Under the pieces are notes generated by a model that was given only the letters and a program-made list of their open reading frames with translations, searched no databases and was not told the origin of the DNA. This document shows, in pieces, positions 45,024 to 53,850 of a stretch of 64,000 nucleotides of DNA. Every line of letters starts with the position of its first letter. Position 1 is the stretch's first letter. A program made the translations under genes and the position numbers. The stretch comes from an uncultured Eubacteriales bacterium. GTDB taxonomy: Bacteria > Bacillota > Clostridia > Tissierellales > Peptoniphilaceae. The stretch covers positions 76,907 to 140,906 of the forward strand of contig UQBO01000004.1 of assembly GCA_900539225.1 (NCBI GenBank), written 5' to 3'.

Positions 45024-46673
45024 CTATTTCTTTAGTAAATATATTAGTGCTACAAGTCCAAGTATTGTATATAAATATATGAATGGAGTGTTTAAAAATA
45101 TTAACAAAGCATTTAGTCCAGCAAATATACTTATTATAAACATAGTTGCCATTCCTGCCCAAAAATATCCTTTTTGACCATTCTTAATTTTTGCAACATC
45201 CATTGAAAATGGTATATTCTTAAGCATAAGCTCTGAAGCAATAATACATGATAGCATTATAAATATTATTGGATTGATGTAGTCAATAAACCAAGCATTT
45301 CTTATAAAGAATGACATTATCATCGCATTTATGAGTATTGGTACAAATATAAAGGCAAATAAGCCTCCTTTTTTTACGCCATTTCTATATTCTTTAAGTC
45401 TTAGATTGCCTGTGATTAAATGTATTATTGATGCTTTATAGTTTGTAGCATAATTTAAAATTTGCCAAATGCTCATAGCCATCATAGCCGACATATAATT
45501 AATTAAAGTCACAAACCTCGCATGATCTTTTAAAGCTGTTTCAGCCATTGGATCGCTACCTTTTTTAAACATTGCAAAATAAAATATCAGCGGATAAACT
45601 ATAATCATTAGTGATAAAGATCCGAGTTGAAACTTTAGTTTTTCATCAGAGCCCTTCATCCAAAAGACCATGTTTACCCCAGCCTTCTCCATATCATTCT
45701 TAGCAAAGAATTTATTTGTAAGTCTTTGTAAAAAGCTTTCCTTCTTATTTATAATAACTTTATCCTTTTTAGATAGTATCTCTTCAAAATCCTTGGATAT
45801 AGCTGTGTTTATAGCGATAAGTGCTACGAATAGTACTATTAATAAAACAGTGTAAATAATATTTACAGTATCAAAATTGCCATAAATTAATTCAAATGGT
45901 CCTGTAAACCACATTGGTATAAATAAATATTTAAATGACTCACTTGTAAATACTCTTAAAGCTGTTTCTTTGTCAATAGCGTTAGCAATAATTTGAAATC
46001 CTACCATAATAATAACAAATATAAGTACTTGAACTGTTGTTATGATAGACTTTATATTAAGATTTTTAAAGATTTTAAATAATACATAATAAAAAATATA
46101 TTCAAACATTACAAGGCTTATAGAAAGCATAATTACTTCTAAAAGCAGTATAAAAAACTCTTGTGGCCTTTTAACTAATGTGATTATTAGTGCCGGACCA
46201 AACATAATTAAGCTTAGCTTTACAATGTATATAATTAGTGAGATTAATCTTGCTAAGTTTACTTCTCTTTCGCCGACAGGCTTATAAAGAAGTATATCTC
46301 TGTCTCTGGTATCTATAAGGACTTCAGTAAAGTCAACAACTATACCTGCAAAGAACAAAAATATACCCACAGCAAATAATACAGTGTATCTTGTTTTTAC
46401 ATCATCAACACTAGCGCAAAGTCCTGCTAATACCAGGCCATATATCAAAAATAATATGTAGCCTTTCTTGAAAAAGCTATTGTTTTGAAAAAATTCACTT
46501 ACTTTGCTCTTGCTTTCTTGACCCGAAAAACCGTTAGAAAAAGCAGATGTCCTTCTATTCTCCATAATTAGCTTAGCCTTAAGTATTGCTCTAAGCTTGT
46601 CATAATCAACTTTTAGTCCTCTAAAAAGCGGCTTGAATAAGTCAAGCACCTTTAGTGAGAATAGTTTAAACAT
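45024..46673 (-). CDS. Putative ABC exporter membrane subunit
   Basis: A 549-residue protein with about twelve hydrophobic segments, an N-terminal cytoplasmic stretch (LRAILKAKLIMENRRTSAF) and a large central loop. I read it as the permease of a two-gene exporter, since it starts within the last codons of the ATPase gene and resembles the putative ABC exporter membrane families. No substrate is evident. ATG at 46673 was chosen (GGTGAGAG site upstream); the longer frame begins inside the ATPase gene. Confidence 0.75.
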   Translation of the reverse strand: MFKLFSLKVLDLFKPLFRGLKVDYDKLRAILKAKLIMENRRTSAFSNGFSGQESKSKVSEFFQNNSFFKKGYILFLIYGLVLAGLCASVDDVKTRYTVLFAVGIFLFFAGIVVDFTEVLIDTRDRDILLYKPVGEREVNLARLISLIIYIVKLSLIMFGPALIITLVKRPQEFFILLLEVIMLSISLVMFEYIFYYVLFKIFKNLNIKSIITTVQVLIFVIIMVGFQIIANAIDKETALRVFTSESFKYLFIPMWFTGPFELIYGNFDTVNIIYTVLLIVLFVALIAINTAISKDFEEILSKKDKVIINKKESFLQRLTNKFFAKNDMEKAGVNMVFWMKGSDEKLKFQLGSLSLMIIVYPLIFYFAMFKKGSDPMAETALKDHARFVTLINYMSAMMAMSIWQILNYATNYKASIIHLITGNLRLKEYRNGVKKGGLFAFIFVPILINAMIMSFFIRNAWFIDYINPIIFIMLSCIIASELMLKNIPFSMDVAKIKNGQKGYFWAGMATMFIISIFAGLNALLIFLNTPFIYLYTILGLVALIYLLKK

Positions 46674-47457
46674 CGCTCTCACCCATAGCCGCAACAAATT
46701 CTTCCGCTAATTCTTTATGATTAGTAAAACCAGTTACTTCATTAAATATATTTTCAAGTGATTCTTCATTGTCCTCACTATTATTAAGACTCTTCTTAAT
46801 ATTATCAATGCTGTCGTTCAAGATAACTCTACCATTTTGCAAAAGTATGATCTTGTCAGATAGTTTTTCAACAACCTCTAAGATGTGTGATGAGTAAAAT
46901 ATAGTCTTGCCCTTATTCTTAAGTTTAGCAAGAATTTCTTTTATAACGAGTACAGAGTTTGCGTCTATACCGCTTAGTGGCTCATCTAAAAAGACTATGT
47001 CTGGATCGTGTAATAGCGATAAGATAAATAGATACTTTTGCCTCATACCTTTTGAAAATGACGATATTTGTGAATCCATCGAGTCTTTCATATCAAGCAC
47101 TTCTAGCATAGTCTTAGCTCTTTTAACAGCACTTTCTAGATCAATTTCATATAGAGCTGCATTTAGCTCTATGTTTTCTCTTGCAGTTAAATTCTCATAA
47201 ACTTCACTTGCTTCTGGCACGTAGCCTATCCTCTTCTTGTAATCAAGTGAGTTTTTAATATTCTTTCCAAATACAAAAACATCTCCGTAGTAACCTCTAT
47301 TTAGACCCATAATTATTTTTATTGTTGTTGATTTACCAGCTCCATTAGGTCCAATGTAGCCAATGATTTCGCCGGAATTGACAGAAAAGTTTACATCTTT
47401 TAAGATTTCTTTACCGTCAAAAGCGTTAGATAAGTGCTCTACTTTTAATATCTCCAT
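46666..47457 (-). CDS. ABC transporter ATP-binding protein
   Basis: A 263-residue ATPase: Walker A GYIGPNGAGKST, Q-loop GYVPEASEVYENLT, signature SFSKGMRQK, Walker B DIVFLDEPLSGID, and the H-loop FYSSHILEV. It is of the type that pairs with separate membrane subunits in exporters (EcsA/YtrB-like). It overlaps the membrane subunit gene, which fixes the pairing. A run of T/A and an AGGAGG site precede the ATG. Confidence 0.94.
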   Translation of the reverse strand: MEILKVEHLSNAFDGKEILKDVNFSVNSGEIIGYIGPNGAGKSTTIKIIMGLNRGYYGDVFVFGKNIKNSLDYKKRIGYVPEASEVYENLTARENIELNAALYEIDLESAVKRAKTMLEVLDMKDSMDSQISSFSKGMRQKYLFILSLLHDPDIVFLDEPLSGIDANSVLVIKEILAKLKNKGKTIFYSSHILEVVEKLSDKIILLQNGRVILNDSIDNIKKSLNNSEDNEESLENIFNEVTGFTNHKELAEEFVAAMGESDV

Positions 47458-47480
47458 ATTTCCTCCTTTTTTTTAATAGA

Positions 47481-47975
47481 TTAATTAGCTTTAACTAAGT
47501 CTACAATATAGTCTTTGAAATCCTTACCGTTAACTGTAACTGCTCCTGTTCCTCCGAAGATATCTACGCTTATTTTGAAGAAGTTCACTACTATAGTGTC
47601 TCCGTCAATATATTTTTCTTCTAAGTGTCCTGGAACAAAGATAAGTGTCTTATCTGCATCAATTCCGTCTAGGTTAAGCTTTTTGATTGGCTCAACCATC
47701 ATATTAACAACGCCTAAGTCTTCTGTCATCCACATATTGTTGTTCCAGAATTTCTTTTCTTCTTTTGAAGCGTCGCTTAAAAGTTCATTATTTGATATGG
47801 CTGATAATACTTTTCTAACTGATTCTTCATTGAAACCTTCGCAGAATGTGTATTTCATTTCTTCTCTTTCTGCTACGCTTCTGATGTAGTCTTCAGAAAC
47901 CTTTTCTCTCTCTGAAATGCTTTGCCAAAAGAAAAGCATCATCTCAATTACTTCTGTGTTAATTTTTACTGACAT
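47481..47975 (-). CDS. Uncharacterised conserved-looking protein
   Basis: I do not recognise a family. The 164-residue protein is soluble and acidic with no signal peptide or membrane helix. The first 85 residues look helical; the second half is beta-rich with FVPGHLEEKYIDGDTIVVNFFKI (part: FVPGHLEEKYIDGD) and FGGTGAVTVNGKDFKDYIVD. It has a good AGGAGG site and lies one base from cvfB and 23 bases before the ABC ATPase, so it is co-expressed with them. Confidence 0.7.
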   Translation of the reverse strand: MSVKINTEVIEMMLFFWQSISEREKVSEDYIRSVAEREEMKYTFCEGFNEESVRKVLSAISNNELLSDASKEEKKFWNNNMWMTEDLGVVNMMVEPIKKLNLDGIDADKTLIFVPGHLEEKYIDGDTIVVNFFKISVDIFGGTGAVTVNGKDFKDYIVDLVKAN

Positions 47976-47976
47976 A

Positions 47977-48807
47977 TTAATCCTCCTTAATTTCTATGAA
48001 ATCGTCATTAATAATTATTTTTCTTTGTCTATATAAAATGGCGATTGCCCTTTTAAATGATGACTTACTCATATTAAATACTTTCCTAATCTCATCAGGA
48101 TCGCTCTTGTCTGCGTAATTCATCTTTCCTTTATTCTTTAATAATATTTCATACACTTTAAGTGAGTCACTCTTATGTTCGTTATAAGCTGACTTTTCAA
48201 GCTTAGTGCTTAGTACAAGCCTTCCGTCATCACGAACATTTTGTACCCTAAACTTCATTCTCTCTCCTACTTCATAGTCTTCGAAGACATCCTTCTTTTG
48301 AACCATGGCTTCATACTTGTCATCAATTGCTACAAATAAGCCAAATTCTCTTGATATATTATAGATGATACCATCAACAATATCTCCTTTTTTAATATTA
48401 GTTGATCTCTCTAAAGTTTTTCTTATCTTCATAGTAGTTGCTAATCTGCCAGATTTGTCTATATATAGCTTTACTAAGACCATGGAGTTAAGCTTTGGAT
48501 CTCTAATGGTTTCTGAAAATGGTAGCAAGACGTCCTTGTCAAGTCCCATGTTTAAAAAGTATCCTATCTTAGTTTTGCTCACTACTTTTAGCTCTTTTAT
48601 ATCGCCCACTTCGATAAATGGCAATTTAAAAGATGATACAATCTCATTATCAACTGGATAGTTGAAAATTTTAACAGTATCTCCTACGTCGTAATTCCTT
48701 TCATTAGACTTAATATGATAAGTGTTTTTATCAAAGTCTTCAAGAGTATATTCATCACCTTTGTGATTAATTACTTTTGCTTCTATTGTTTTACCTAAAT
48801 TGTTCAT
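47977..48807 (-). CDS. cvfB: CvfB family S1-domain RNA-binding protein
   Basis: A 276-residue protein with three S1-like OB folds and a C-terminal winged helix. Visible parts are GKTIEAKVINHKGDEYTL, KTKIGYFLNMGLDKDVLLPFSE (part), KKGDIVDGIIYNISREFGLFVAID (part), and FNMSKSSFKRAIAILYRQRKI at the end. In Staphylococcus CvfB affects virulence-gene expression by binding RNA. It is the first gene of the cluster that runs to mfd, behind a TTGAAA-N17-TATAAT promoter. Confidence 0.9.
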   Translation of the reverse strand: MNNLGKTIEAKVINHKGDEYTLEDFDKNTYHIKSNERNYDVGDTVKIFNYPVDNEIVSSFKLPFIEVGDIKELKVVSKTKIGYFLNMGLDKDVLLPFSETIRDPKLNSMVLVKLYIDKSGRLATTMKIRKTLERSTNIKKGDIVDGIIYNISREFGLFVAIDDKYEAMVQKKDVFEDYEVGERMKFRVQNVRDDGRLVLSTKLEKSAYNEHKSDSLKVYEILLKNKGKMNYADKSDPDEIRKVFNMSKSSFKRAIAILYRQRKIIINDDFIEIKED

Positions 48808-48836
48808 TTAATACCTCTACATAAAATTTCATGATA

Positions 48837-48865
48837 ATTATATCATAAACAATAATTTTTTTCAA
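48837..48865 (-). promoter_or_regulatory. Promoter of the cvfB-led cluster
   Basis: Minus-strand TTGAAA (48865-48860) and TATAAT (48842-48837), spacing 17. A further TTGACTTGACT repeat lies just upstream. Confidence 0.75.
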
Positions 48866-48921
48866 TATAAGTCAAGTCAATATAAGAGTCTTAATCGATT
48901 GAATGAAATCATTGGCACATG

Positions 48922-48946
48922 AAAAACACCTCTAAAGCTAGAGGTG
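48922..48946 (-). terminator. Terminator of the M18-flippase-barrel operon
   Basis: CACCTCT/AGAGGTG (48927-48933 and 48940-48946) with a 6-base loop is followed on the minus strand by TTTTTC. Confidence 0.88.
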
Positions 48947-48953
48947 AATTACT

Positions 48954-49631
48954 TTATTTGTCTCTATAAGCAATCATGATGTCTTCAAGTATCTCTGGTG
49001 ATGTTCTTGGTGTGTATGAAAGACAGTTTGCTCCTGCATTTATAGTCTCAAGTATATGTTCGTCACTGTGGCCACCTGTAGCTATGATAGGAAACTTCTC
49101 TCCGACAATCTTTCTTGCGTGTCTAATTAAGTTTGCTGTGTCTTTGCCACCAGCTATATTAAGTATCCTTGCCCCAGCATTGATCTTGCCTTCAATGTCG
49201 TCGTTGTATGATGCAATGGACGCTATAACAGGTATGTCAATATACTCAGACATCTCTTTAATTACTTCGTTCTTCATAGGCGCGTTAACCACTACACCAA
49301 AGGCTCCATATAATTCTGCTTGAAAAGCTATCTGTATACTTCTTTGACCAGTAGTTAAGCCACCACCAACGCCAACAAAGACAGGCCCTGGTGATACATC
49401 AAGTATCGCCTTTGTAATTGATAGTTCTGGTGTGAATGGATATACAGCTATAACCCCATCTGCATTAGTATTCCTAATGATGGCAACGTCTGTTGAGAAA
49501 ACTAAGGACTTTATTCTTTTGCCCTTTATATTTATGCCTGAGCATCTATAAACAGCTTCTGGCACCTTTTGTACGTGTCTTCTAAGGATTGTTTCAACGC
49601 TTGGCACATATTTTTTTTCTTCGTTATTCAT
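48954..49631 (-). CDS. TIM-barrel (beta/alpha) protein of unknown function
   Basis: A 225-residue protein with the repeating beta/alpha pattern and phosphate-binding glycine loops of a TIM barrel: GPVFVGVGGGLTTGQRSIQIAF (part: VGVGGGLTTGQ), IPVIASIASYN, ILNIAGGKDTANLI and IIATGGHSDEHILETINAGANC. It resembles the class of small phosphate-binding barrels, but no specific enzyme can be named. It overlaps the flippase-like gene by 8 bases. Confidence 0.75.
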   Translation of the reverse strand: MNNEEKKYVPSVETILRRHVQKVPEAVYRCSGINIKGKRIKSLVFSTDVAIIRNTNADGVIAVYPFTPELSITKAILDVSPGPVFVGVGGGLTTGQRSIQIAFQAELYGAFGVVVNAPMKNEVIKEMSEYIDIPVIASIASYNDDIEGKINAGARILNIAGGKDTANLIRHARKIVGEKFPIIATGGHSDEHILETINAGANCLSYTPRTSPEILEDIMIAYRDK

Positions 49632-50643
49632 TTTTTTCTACCTCTTTTTCTGTCCTAAAATTAATTGTAAATAGTGCTCCAACTATGATTGGTGCATAAA
49701 ATGTAAATACCCTCCAAAGTATTACTACTATGGCAATGGATGAGATATTCTTATAAAGTGGCCCGAATATACCTAAGAAAGCACCTTCTGCGCCTAAGGC
49801 TGCACCTGGTAGTGGTACATAACCAGATATCAAGGCAACCATACAAGCTGCACTTACACTTAGAACAATATCACTTGTCACTCCGCCAAAAGCAGCGAAA
49901 ACCACATGTGGTATTGACCATAAGGATATGTTTTGAAGCGCTACAAAGATTGCGCACGGTATAAGCTTATACAGCCCTTCCCTTTTAAATACTCTAAATG
50001 AATCGTAGAATGAATCTATCTGCTTATCAAGCTTTTCAATTTTTTCCTTTGCATTTTTCTTATTGAAAAATCCTATGACTTTAACTATGATCTTCTTACT
50101 CTTTCTTGGAAATATTATTACACTCGCTATTAATAAGGTTACTAAAACACTTAAAGCAACGCCAAGTATCATCATAAGACCTGTAAACCATGTCTTTCCA
50201 AGACTTTGATAAGAATAATAAATTGAGAATAGTCCTAAAATAAGCGTAACTACATTATTTATTATCAATAGTAAAATAACTACAGATGATGAAAGCCCTG
50301 GTGCTAGGCCAAAGTCCCTCATTCTCAAGACTTGCATTGGCTGTCCACCAGTTGACGATGGCGTTATAGCATTAAAAAATGCTCCAGTCATAGTTACTTT
50401 AAATGCATCAATTGGTCTTAATCCAGCTCCAAGAACCTTTAACAAAGAATTTAATGATAAAGATCCAAAGAACCAGAATAAAAACATTAAAAAGGCAGCT
50501 AGTAATAAGTAAGGCGCTTTTGCTTGGCGAACTGTTTGAAGTATTTTTTCAGGTCCGTCTATAAAATAAGCGCTTAAAATTACAGCAACTATGGATATTG
50601 CGATAACGACTAAGGAAAAAATCTTCGTCTTTTTATTTTTCAT
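49624..50643 (-). CDS. Flippase-like (UPF0104/lysylphosphatidylglycerol synthase TM region) protein
   Basis: A 339-residue protein with about eight membrane helices. It has NAITPSSTGGQPMQVLRM (about residue 91-108) and the YVPLPGAALGAEGAFLGIFG stretch, hallmarks of the YbhN/UPF0104 family related to the MprF flippase domain. No synthase domain is attached. It may move a lipid across the membrane; the substrate is unknown. The start overlaps the aminopeptidase stop. Confidence 0.88.
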   Translation of the reverse strand: MKNKKTKIFSLVVIAISIVAVILSAYFIDGPEKILQTVRQAKAPYLLLAAFLMFLFWFFGSLSLNSLLKVLGAGLRPIDAFKVTMTGAFFNAITPSSTGGQPMQVLRMRDFGLAPGLSSSVVILLLIINNVVTLILGLFSIYYSYQSLGKTWFTGLMMILGVALSVLVTLLIASVIIFPRKSKKIIVKVIGFFNKKNAKEKIEKLDKQIDSFYDSFRVFKREGLYKLIPCAIFVALQNISLWSIPHVVFAAFGGVTSDIVLSVSAACMVALISGYVPLPGAALGAEGAFLGIFGPLYKNISSIAIVVILWRVFTFYAPIIVGALFTINFRTEKEVEKNE

Positions 50644-51932
50644 TATTTAAAAAATTCTGTAAATATCTTATACAAATTATAATGATCTTCAACACTGCCA
50701 AACTCTCTAACTGAGTGCATAGCAAGTATTGGGTTACCTATGTCAACTGATTTTATATCTAATTGTGTTGAGCTTATTGGGCCAATAGTTGAGCCGCCAC
50801 GAACGTCTGATCTGTTTAAGAAAGCTTGTACCTTTGCTCCAGCTTTTTCTGCAAATTGCTTAAATACAGAAGCTGACTCAGCATCTGATGTGTAGCTTTG
50901 ATTTGCAGCGTACTTAATACAAACGCCTTCGCCCATCTTAGGCATGTTAGTTATATCGCACTTTTCAGGATAATTTGGGTGATAAGCATGAGCAAGGTCA
51001 GATGATATCATAAATGATTTTGCCTTTGCTCTGTAAAATTCTTCGTCATCTAAGCCAAGTGCTAAAACTATTCTTCTCATTACATTCTTTAAGAATGGAC
51101 TGTTAGCGCCTTGCTTAGTCATAGATCCAACTTCTTCGTTGTCAGAAACGTAGATTAGATTGATGGCATCTGAAGCATCATTTGCTAATAAAGCCTTGTA
51201 TGACAGATGAGCCATAGCTAAGTTGTCAAGTCTACCTATTTGCATAAACTCATCATTTAAACCAAGTATCTTACCGCCTTCTCTATCGTATAAGAATAAA
51301 TCAAAATCAAGAATATCTTCTCTAGCTACTTTTAGTTCTTTTGCTAAAATATCTTCCAATTTAAGTTTTTCCATAGTATCATTAATCAGTTCAAGTATTG
51401 GAAGTGTATCCTTTTGCGCATTTATTTCAAAACCCTTATTTACTTCTCTGTGTTGATGAATACATAGACTTACTATGCTCATTAAGTCCTTGTCAATATT
51501 TACAAGGTGCATTTGAGGGTGAAGTGCATCCTTTTCGTTCTTTGTATATACTCTACCAGCTATTGATAGAGCTCTGTCAAACCAAGTGTGTAAGATGGCA
51601 CCACCATAAACCTCAGTGTTTAACTTATGATAGCCGTTTTGATATATATCAGCAGCTGGCTTTATTCTAAAGCATGGGCTATCTGAGTGAGATGCGATTA
51701 TCTTAAAAGCAAGATCTTCCTTAGTCTTTGGCAAGTCAAAAGCTAAGATGGCTGAGTCGTTCTTCTTTACAAAGTACTTTCCGCCTAAGTCTAAGTCCCA
51801 CTTGTCCTCTTCTTTAAGTTCTTTATAGTCATTCTTATTTAGTTCTTCTTCAATTGCCTTAACAGCAAAAAAGGCACATGGACTTGCGTCAATAAAATTA
51901 ATTAAATCCATTGCTAAATCTTTTGAATTCAT
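50643..51932 (-). CDS. M18 family aminopeptidase
   Basis: A 429-residue metallo-aminopeptidase that removes N-terminal residues from peptides in the cytoplasm. It has ASHSDSPCFRIKP (first metal histidine/aspartate), GGAILHTWFDRALSIAGRV, YVSDNEEVGS (catalytic glutamate region), SSDLAHAYHPNYP and IGPISSTQ. A strong AGGAGG site and a consensus promoter precede it. It heads the operon of aminopeptidase, flippase-like and TIM-barrel proteins. Confidence 0.93.
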   Translation of the reverse strand: MNSKDLAMDLINFIDASPCAFFAVKAIEEELNKNDYKELKEEDKWDLDLGGKYFVKKNDSAILAFDLPKTKEDLAFKIIASHSDSPCFRIKPAADIYQNGYHKLNTEVYGGAILHTWFDRALSIAGRVYTKNEKDALHPQMHLVNIDKDLMSIVSLCIHQHREVNKGFEINAQKDTLPILELINDTMEKLKLEDILAKELKVAREDILDFDLFLYDREGGKILGLNDEFMQIGRLDNLAMAHLSYKALLANDASDAINLIYVSDNEEVGSMTKQGANSPFLKNVMRRIVLALGLDDEEFYRAKAKSFMISSDLAHAYHPNYPEKCDITNMPKMGEGVCIKYAANQSYTSDAESASVFKQFAEKAGAKVQAFLNRSDVRGGSTIGPISSTQLDIKSVDIGNPILAMHSVREFGSVEDHYNLYKIFTEFFK

Positions 51933-51959
51933 ATCGATTCCTCCTTTTTATATAATTCA

Positions 51960-51988
51960 ATTATAAACGATGCTTTATTTTATGTCAA
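51960..51988 (-). promoter_or_regulatory. Promoter of the aminopeptidase operon
   Basis: Minus-strand TTGACA (51988-51983) and TATAAT (51965-51960), spacing 17: a full consensus. Confidence 0.85.
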
Positions 51989-52059
51989 GATAAAGAGTTT
52001 ATACATCTCCACCGATATAATTATGGTGAAATTGTTACTATTTTGTAAGCTTTGCCTAA

Positions 52060-52088
52060 TTGACAAGTGCTCCCCAGTAAATTATAAT
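52060..52088 (+). promoter_or_regulatory. Promoter of the DUF4300 lipoprotein gene
   Basis: TTGACA (52060-52065) and TATAAT (52083-52088), spacing 17, just before a GAGGTGG ribosome site. It is divergent from the aminopeptidase promoter. Confidence 0.85.
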
Positions 52089-52106
52089 TTTAATTGAGGT
52101 GGTTAT

Positions 52107-53000
52107 ATGAAAAATATATTTAAAATTCTATTAGCATTATTGGTGGCAGCATTACTTGTCTCATGCTCGCCTAAGACTAATGATGCAAACAATGTAACAG
52201 ATGGGCCAGTTGATAGTGACACACAATCTCCAAGTGACAAGGACGATGACACTATAATGTACACTAATCTTACAAAGGATGAGACTAAGGACGAATTAAA
52301 AAAGACTCTTAGTGATAAGGGCCTTGATGATGGAGATATTAGTGCATTCATTAAGAATCTTGATCAGTACAATGAAAGTGCGGATACAAACGAACTAGCT
52401 AGTGACTTCACAAAGTATAATGATGAAGTAGCTTATTATAATAGCATGGATAAATTTGCAGAGAAGAATCCTGATTTCTTAGGCGTTAACTGCAGAATAA
52501 CAACATTTTCACTTTTTAAAAATAGCTTAGATATCGCTAAAGAAATTCAAGATAAATCTTCTGTTTTGGATTTTGATAAAAAAGCAATAAACGACAAGAA
52601 CTTGCTTAATGAAGATGAATTAAAGAAATTCATTACTTACTATGCCCCAATAAACGTTAATGACGAAAAAGCAAAATATGAAGATTTAATCATTAAGGGG
52701 TTTAATGAAAGAGATATTAAGTTTAAAAATGACGATGTAAAAGTAGTTTCTGTCTACCTAAACTCAAACGATGAGATTGACGGCAACATTTTATTCATTG
52801 GTCACACTGGACTCATGTATGAAGATCAAGGCAAAGTTTACTTCTTAGAAAAATTAAGCTTCCAAGAGCCATATCAATTACTTAAGTTTAATACAAAGAA
52901 AGACCTTTATAACTACTTGATGAAGAAGTACAATCAAGACATGGGTGAAAATACTCACGAAGCCATTATTACAGAGAACGATAAAGTTTTCACATACTAA
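52107..53000 (+). CDS. DUF4300 family lipoprotein
   Basis: A 297-residue lipoprotein: a hydrophobic start and a lipobox ending LLVSC (Cys20), then an Asp/Thr/Ser-rich linker to about residue 48. The mature domain begins YTNLTKDETKDELKKTL and contains NCRITTFSLFK and the C-terminal LFIGHTGLMYEDQGKVYFLE, KLSFQEPYQLLKF and YLMKKYNQD. These match the DUF4300 family as I know it from streptococci and clostridia. Its function is unknown; it sits outside the membrane. It is a single-gene unit between its promoter and a strong terminator shared with rpsD. Confidence 0.8.
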   Translation: MKNIFKILLALLVAALLVSCSPKTNDANNVTDGPVDSDTQSPSDKDDDTIMYTNLTKDETKDELKKTLSDKGLDDGDISAFIKNLDQYNESADTNELASDFTKYNDEVAYYNSMDKFAEKNPDFLGVNCRITTFSLFKNSLDIAKEIQDKSSVLDFDKKAINDKNLLNEDELKKFITYYAPINVNDEKAKYEDLIIKGFNERDIKFKNDDVKVVSVYLNSNDEIDGNILFIGHTGLMYEDQGKVYFLEKLSFQEPYQLLKFNTKKDLYNYLMKKYNQDMGENTHEAIITENDKVFTY

Positions 53001-53044
53001 AAAAAGACGGATAAACCCCATTAAAATAAAATAAGTATATACAT

Positions 53045-53082
53045 GAAAAAGCTCTCAGCACATATGTACTGAGAGCTAATTT
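53045..53082. terminator. Bidirectional terminator between lipoprotein gene and rpsD
   Basis: AGCTCTCAG (53050-53058) pairs perfectly with CTGAGAGCT (53069-53077), with a further ACATATGT palindrome inside. T runs follow on the minus strand (TTTTTC) and AATTTATT on the plus strand, so it can end both convergent genes. Confidence 0.9.
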
Positions 53083-53083
53083 A

Positions 53084-53677
53084 TTAATGAGAATAATATT
53101 CTACTACGTAAACGTCTTCGATTTCTATTGGAATTTCTTCTCTTTCTGGTAATCTTGCTAGAACAGCTTCAAATTTATCAATATCTTTTTCGATGTAAGG
53201 ATATGAGTTTCCAACAACTGTTTGGAAGTTTTCCTTGAACATTTCGTTTGATCTTGATTTTTCTTTTAAGCTAACCTTTTGTCCAACTTGTAATTGATAA
53301 GCTGGTTTATCTACTCTCTTACCATCAACAAGGATGTGTCCGTGAACAACCATTTGTCTTGCTTGTCTGATTGATTGAGCAAATCCTGCTCTAAGAACAA
53401 ATGCATCTAATCTTGTTTCTAGTAATTTGATAAGAGCGTGACCTGTTTGGTCCTTAGATTTCTTAGCTTTTAAGAATGCCTTCTTTAATTGAACTTCTGG
53501 CACTCCGTAGTAAGCTCTTAATCTTTGCTTTTCTAGTAATTGAAGTCCGTAGTTAGATAATTTCTTATCTGAACGTGCAGCTCCTTTTTTCATACCCTTA
53601 TTAGCTTTCGCTAATCCATAGACATTTAAGCCTAATCTTCTGACCGTTCTTACTCTTGGTCCGTTTAAACTTGACAT
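53084..53677 (-). CDS. rpsD: Small-subunit ribosomal protein S4
   Basis: A 197-residue primary 16S rRNA-binding protein. It has the N-terminal GPRVRTVRRLGLNVYG, the central YYGVPEVQLKKAF, and the S4 domain RLDAFVLRAGFAQSIRQARQMVVHGHILVDGKRVD (part: QARQMVVHGHILVDGK). ATG at 53677 was chosen (AGAGGTG site); the frame reads 15 codons further up through the leader hairpin. It is the usual stand-alone rpsD of Firmicutes, where S4 represses its own translation. Confidence 0.97.
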   Translation of the reverse strand: MSSLNGPRVRTVRRLGLNVYGLAKANKGMKKGAARSDKKLSNYGLQLLEKQRLRAYYGVPEVQLKKAFLKAKKSKDQTGHALIKLLETRLDAFVLRAGFAQSIRQARQMVVHGHILVDGKRVDKPAYQLQVGQKVSLKEKSRSNEMFKENFQTVVGNSYPYIEKDIDKFEAVLARLPEREEIPIEIEDVYVVEYYSH

Positions 53678-53689
53678 TAAAACACCTCT

Positions 53690-53717
53690 AAAAATATATT
53701 TGCCGCGGTATATTTTT
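53690..53717 (-). promoter_or_regulatory. rpsD leader hairpin
   Basis: A perfect 9-bp stem AAAAATATA/TATATTTTT with a 10-base loop holding CCGCGG lies directly before the rpsD ribosome site. Position suggests S4 autoregulation, though no known S4 leader motif was matched. Confidence 0.5.
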
Positions 53718-53726
53718 AACATTCAC

Positions 53727-53755
53727 ATTCTATCACATATGATAAGCCTTGTCAA
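53727..53755 (-). promoter_or_regulatory. Promoter of rpsD
   Basis: Minus-strand TTGACA (53755-53750) and TAGAAT (53732-53727), spacing 17. Confidence 0.8.
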
Positions 53756-53850
53756 CTACTTTTTTTAAATTTTTCTAATTATCCATATTTGATTGAAAAA
53801 GCTTCGATAATGATATATAATTATTTATATAAATATAAAGGATGAATAAA

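Noticed and set aside
53842..53850. ATG at 53842 as start of the M3-like gene
   Set aside because: The AAAGG ribosome site touches it directly; the ATG at 53851 has normal spacing and gives the family-like MKFED start.
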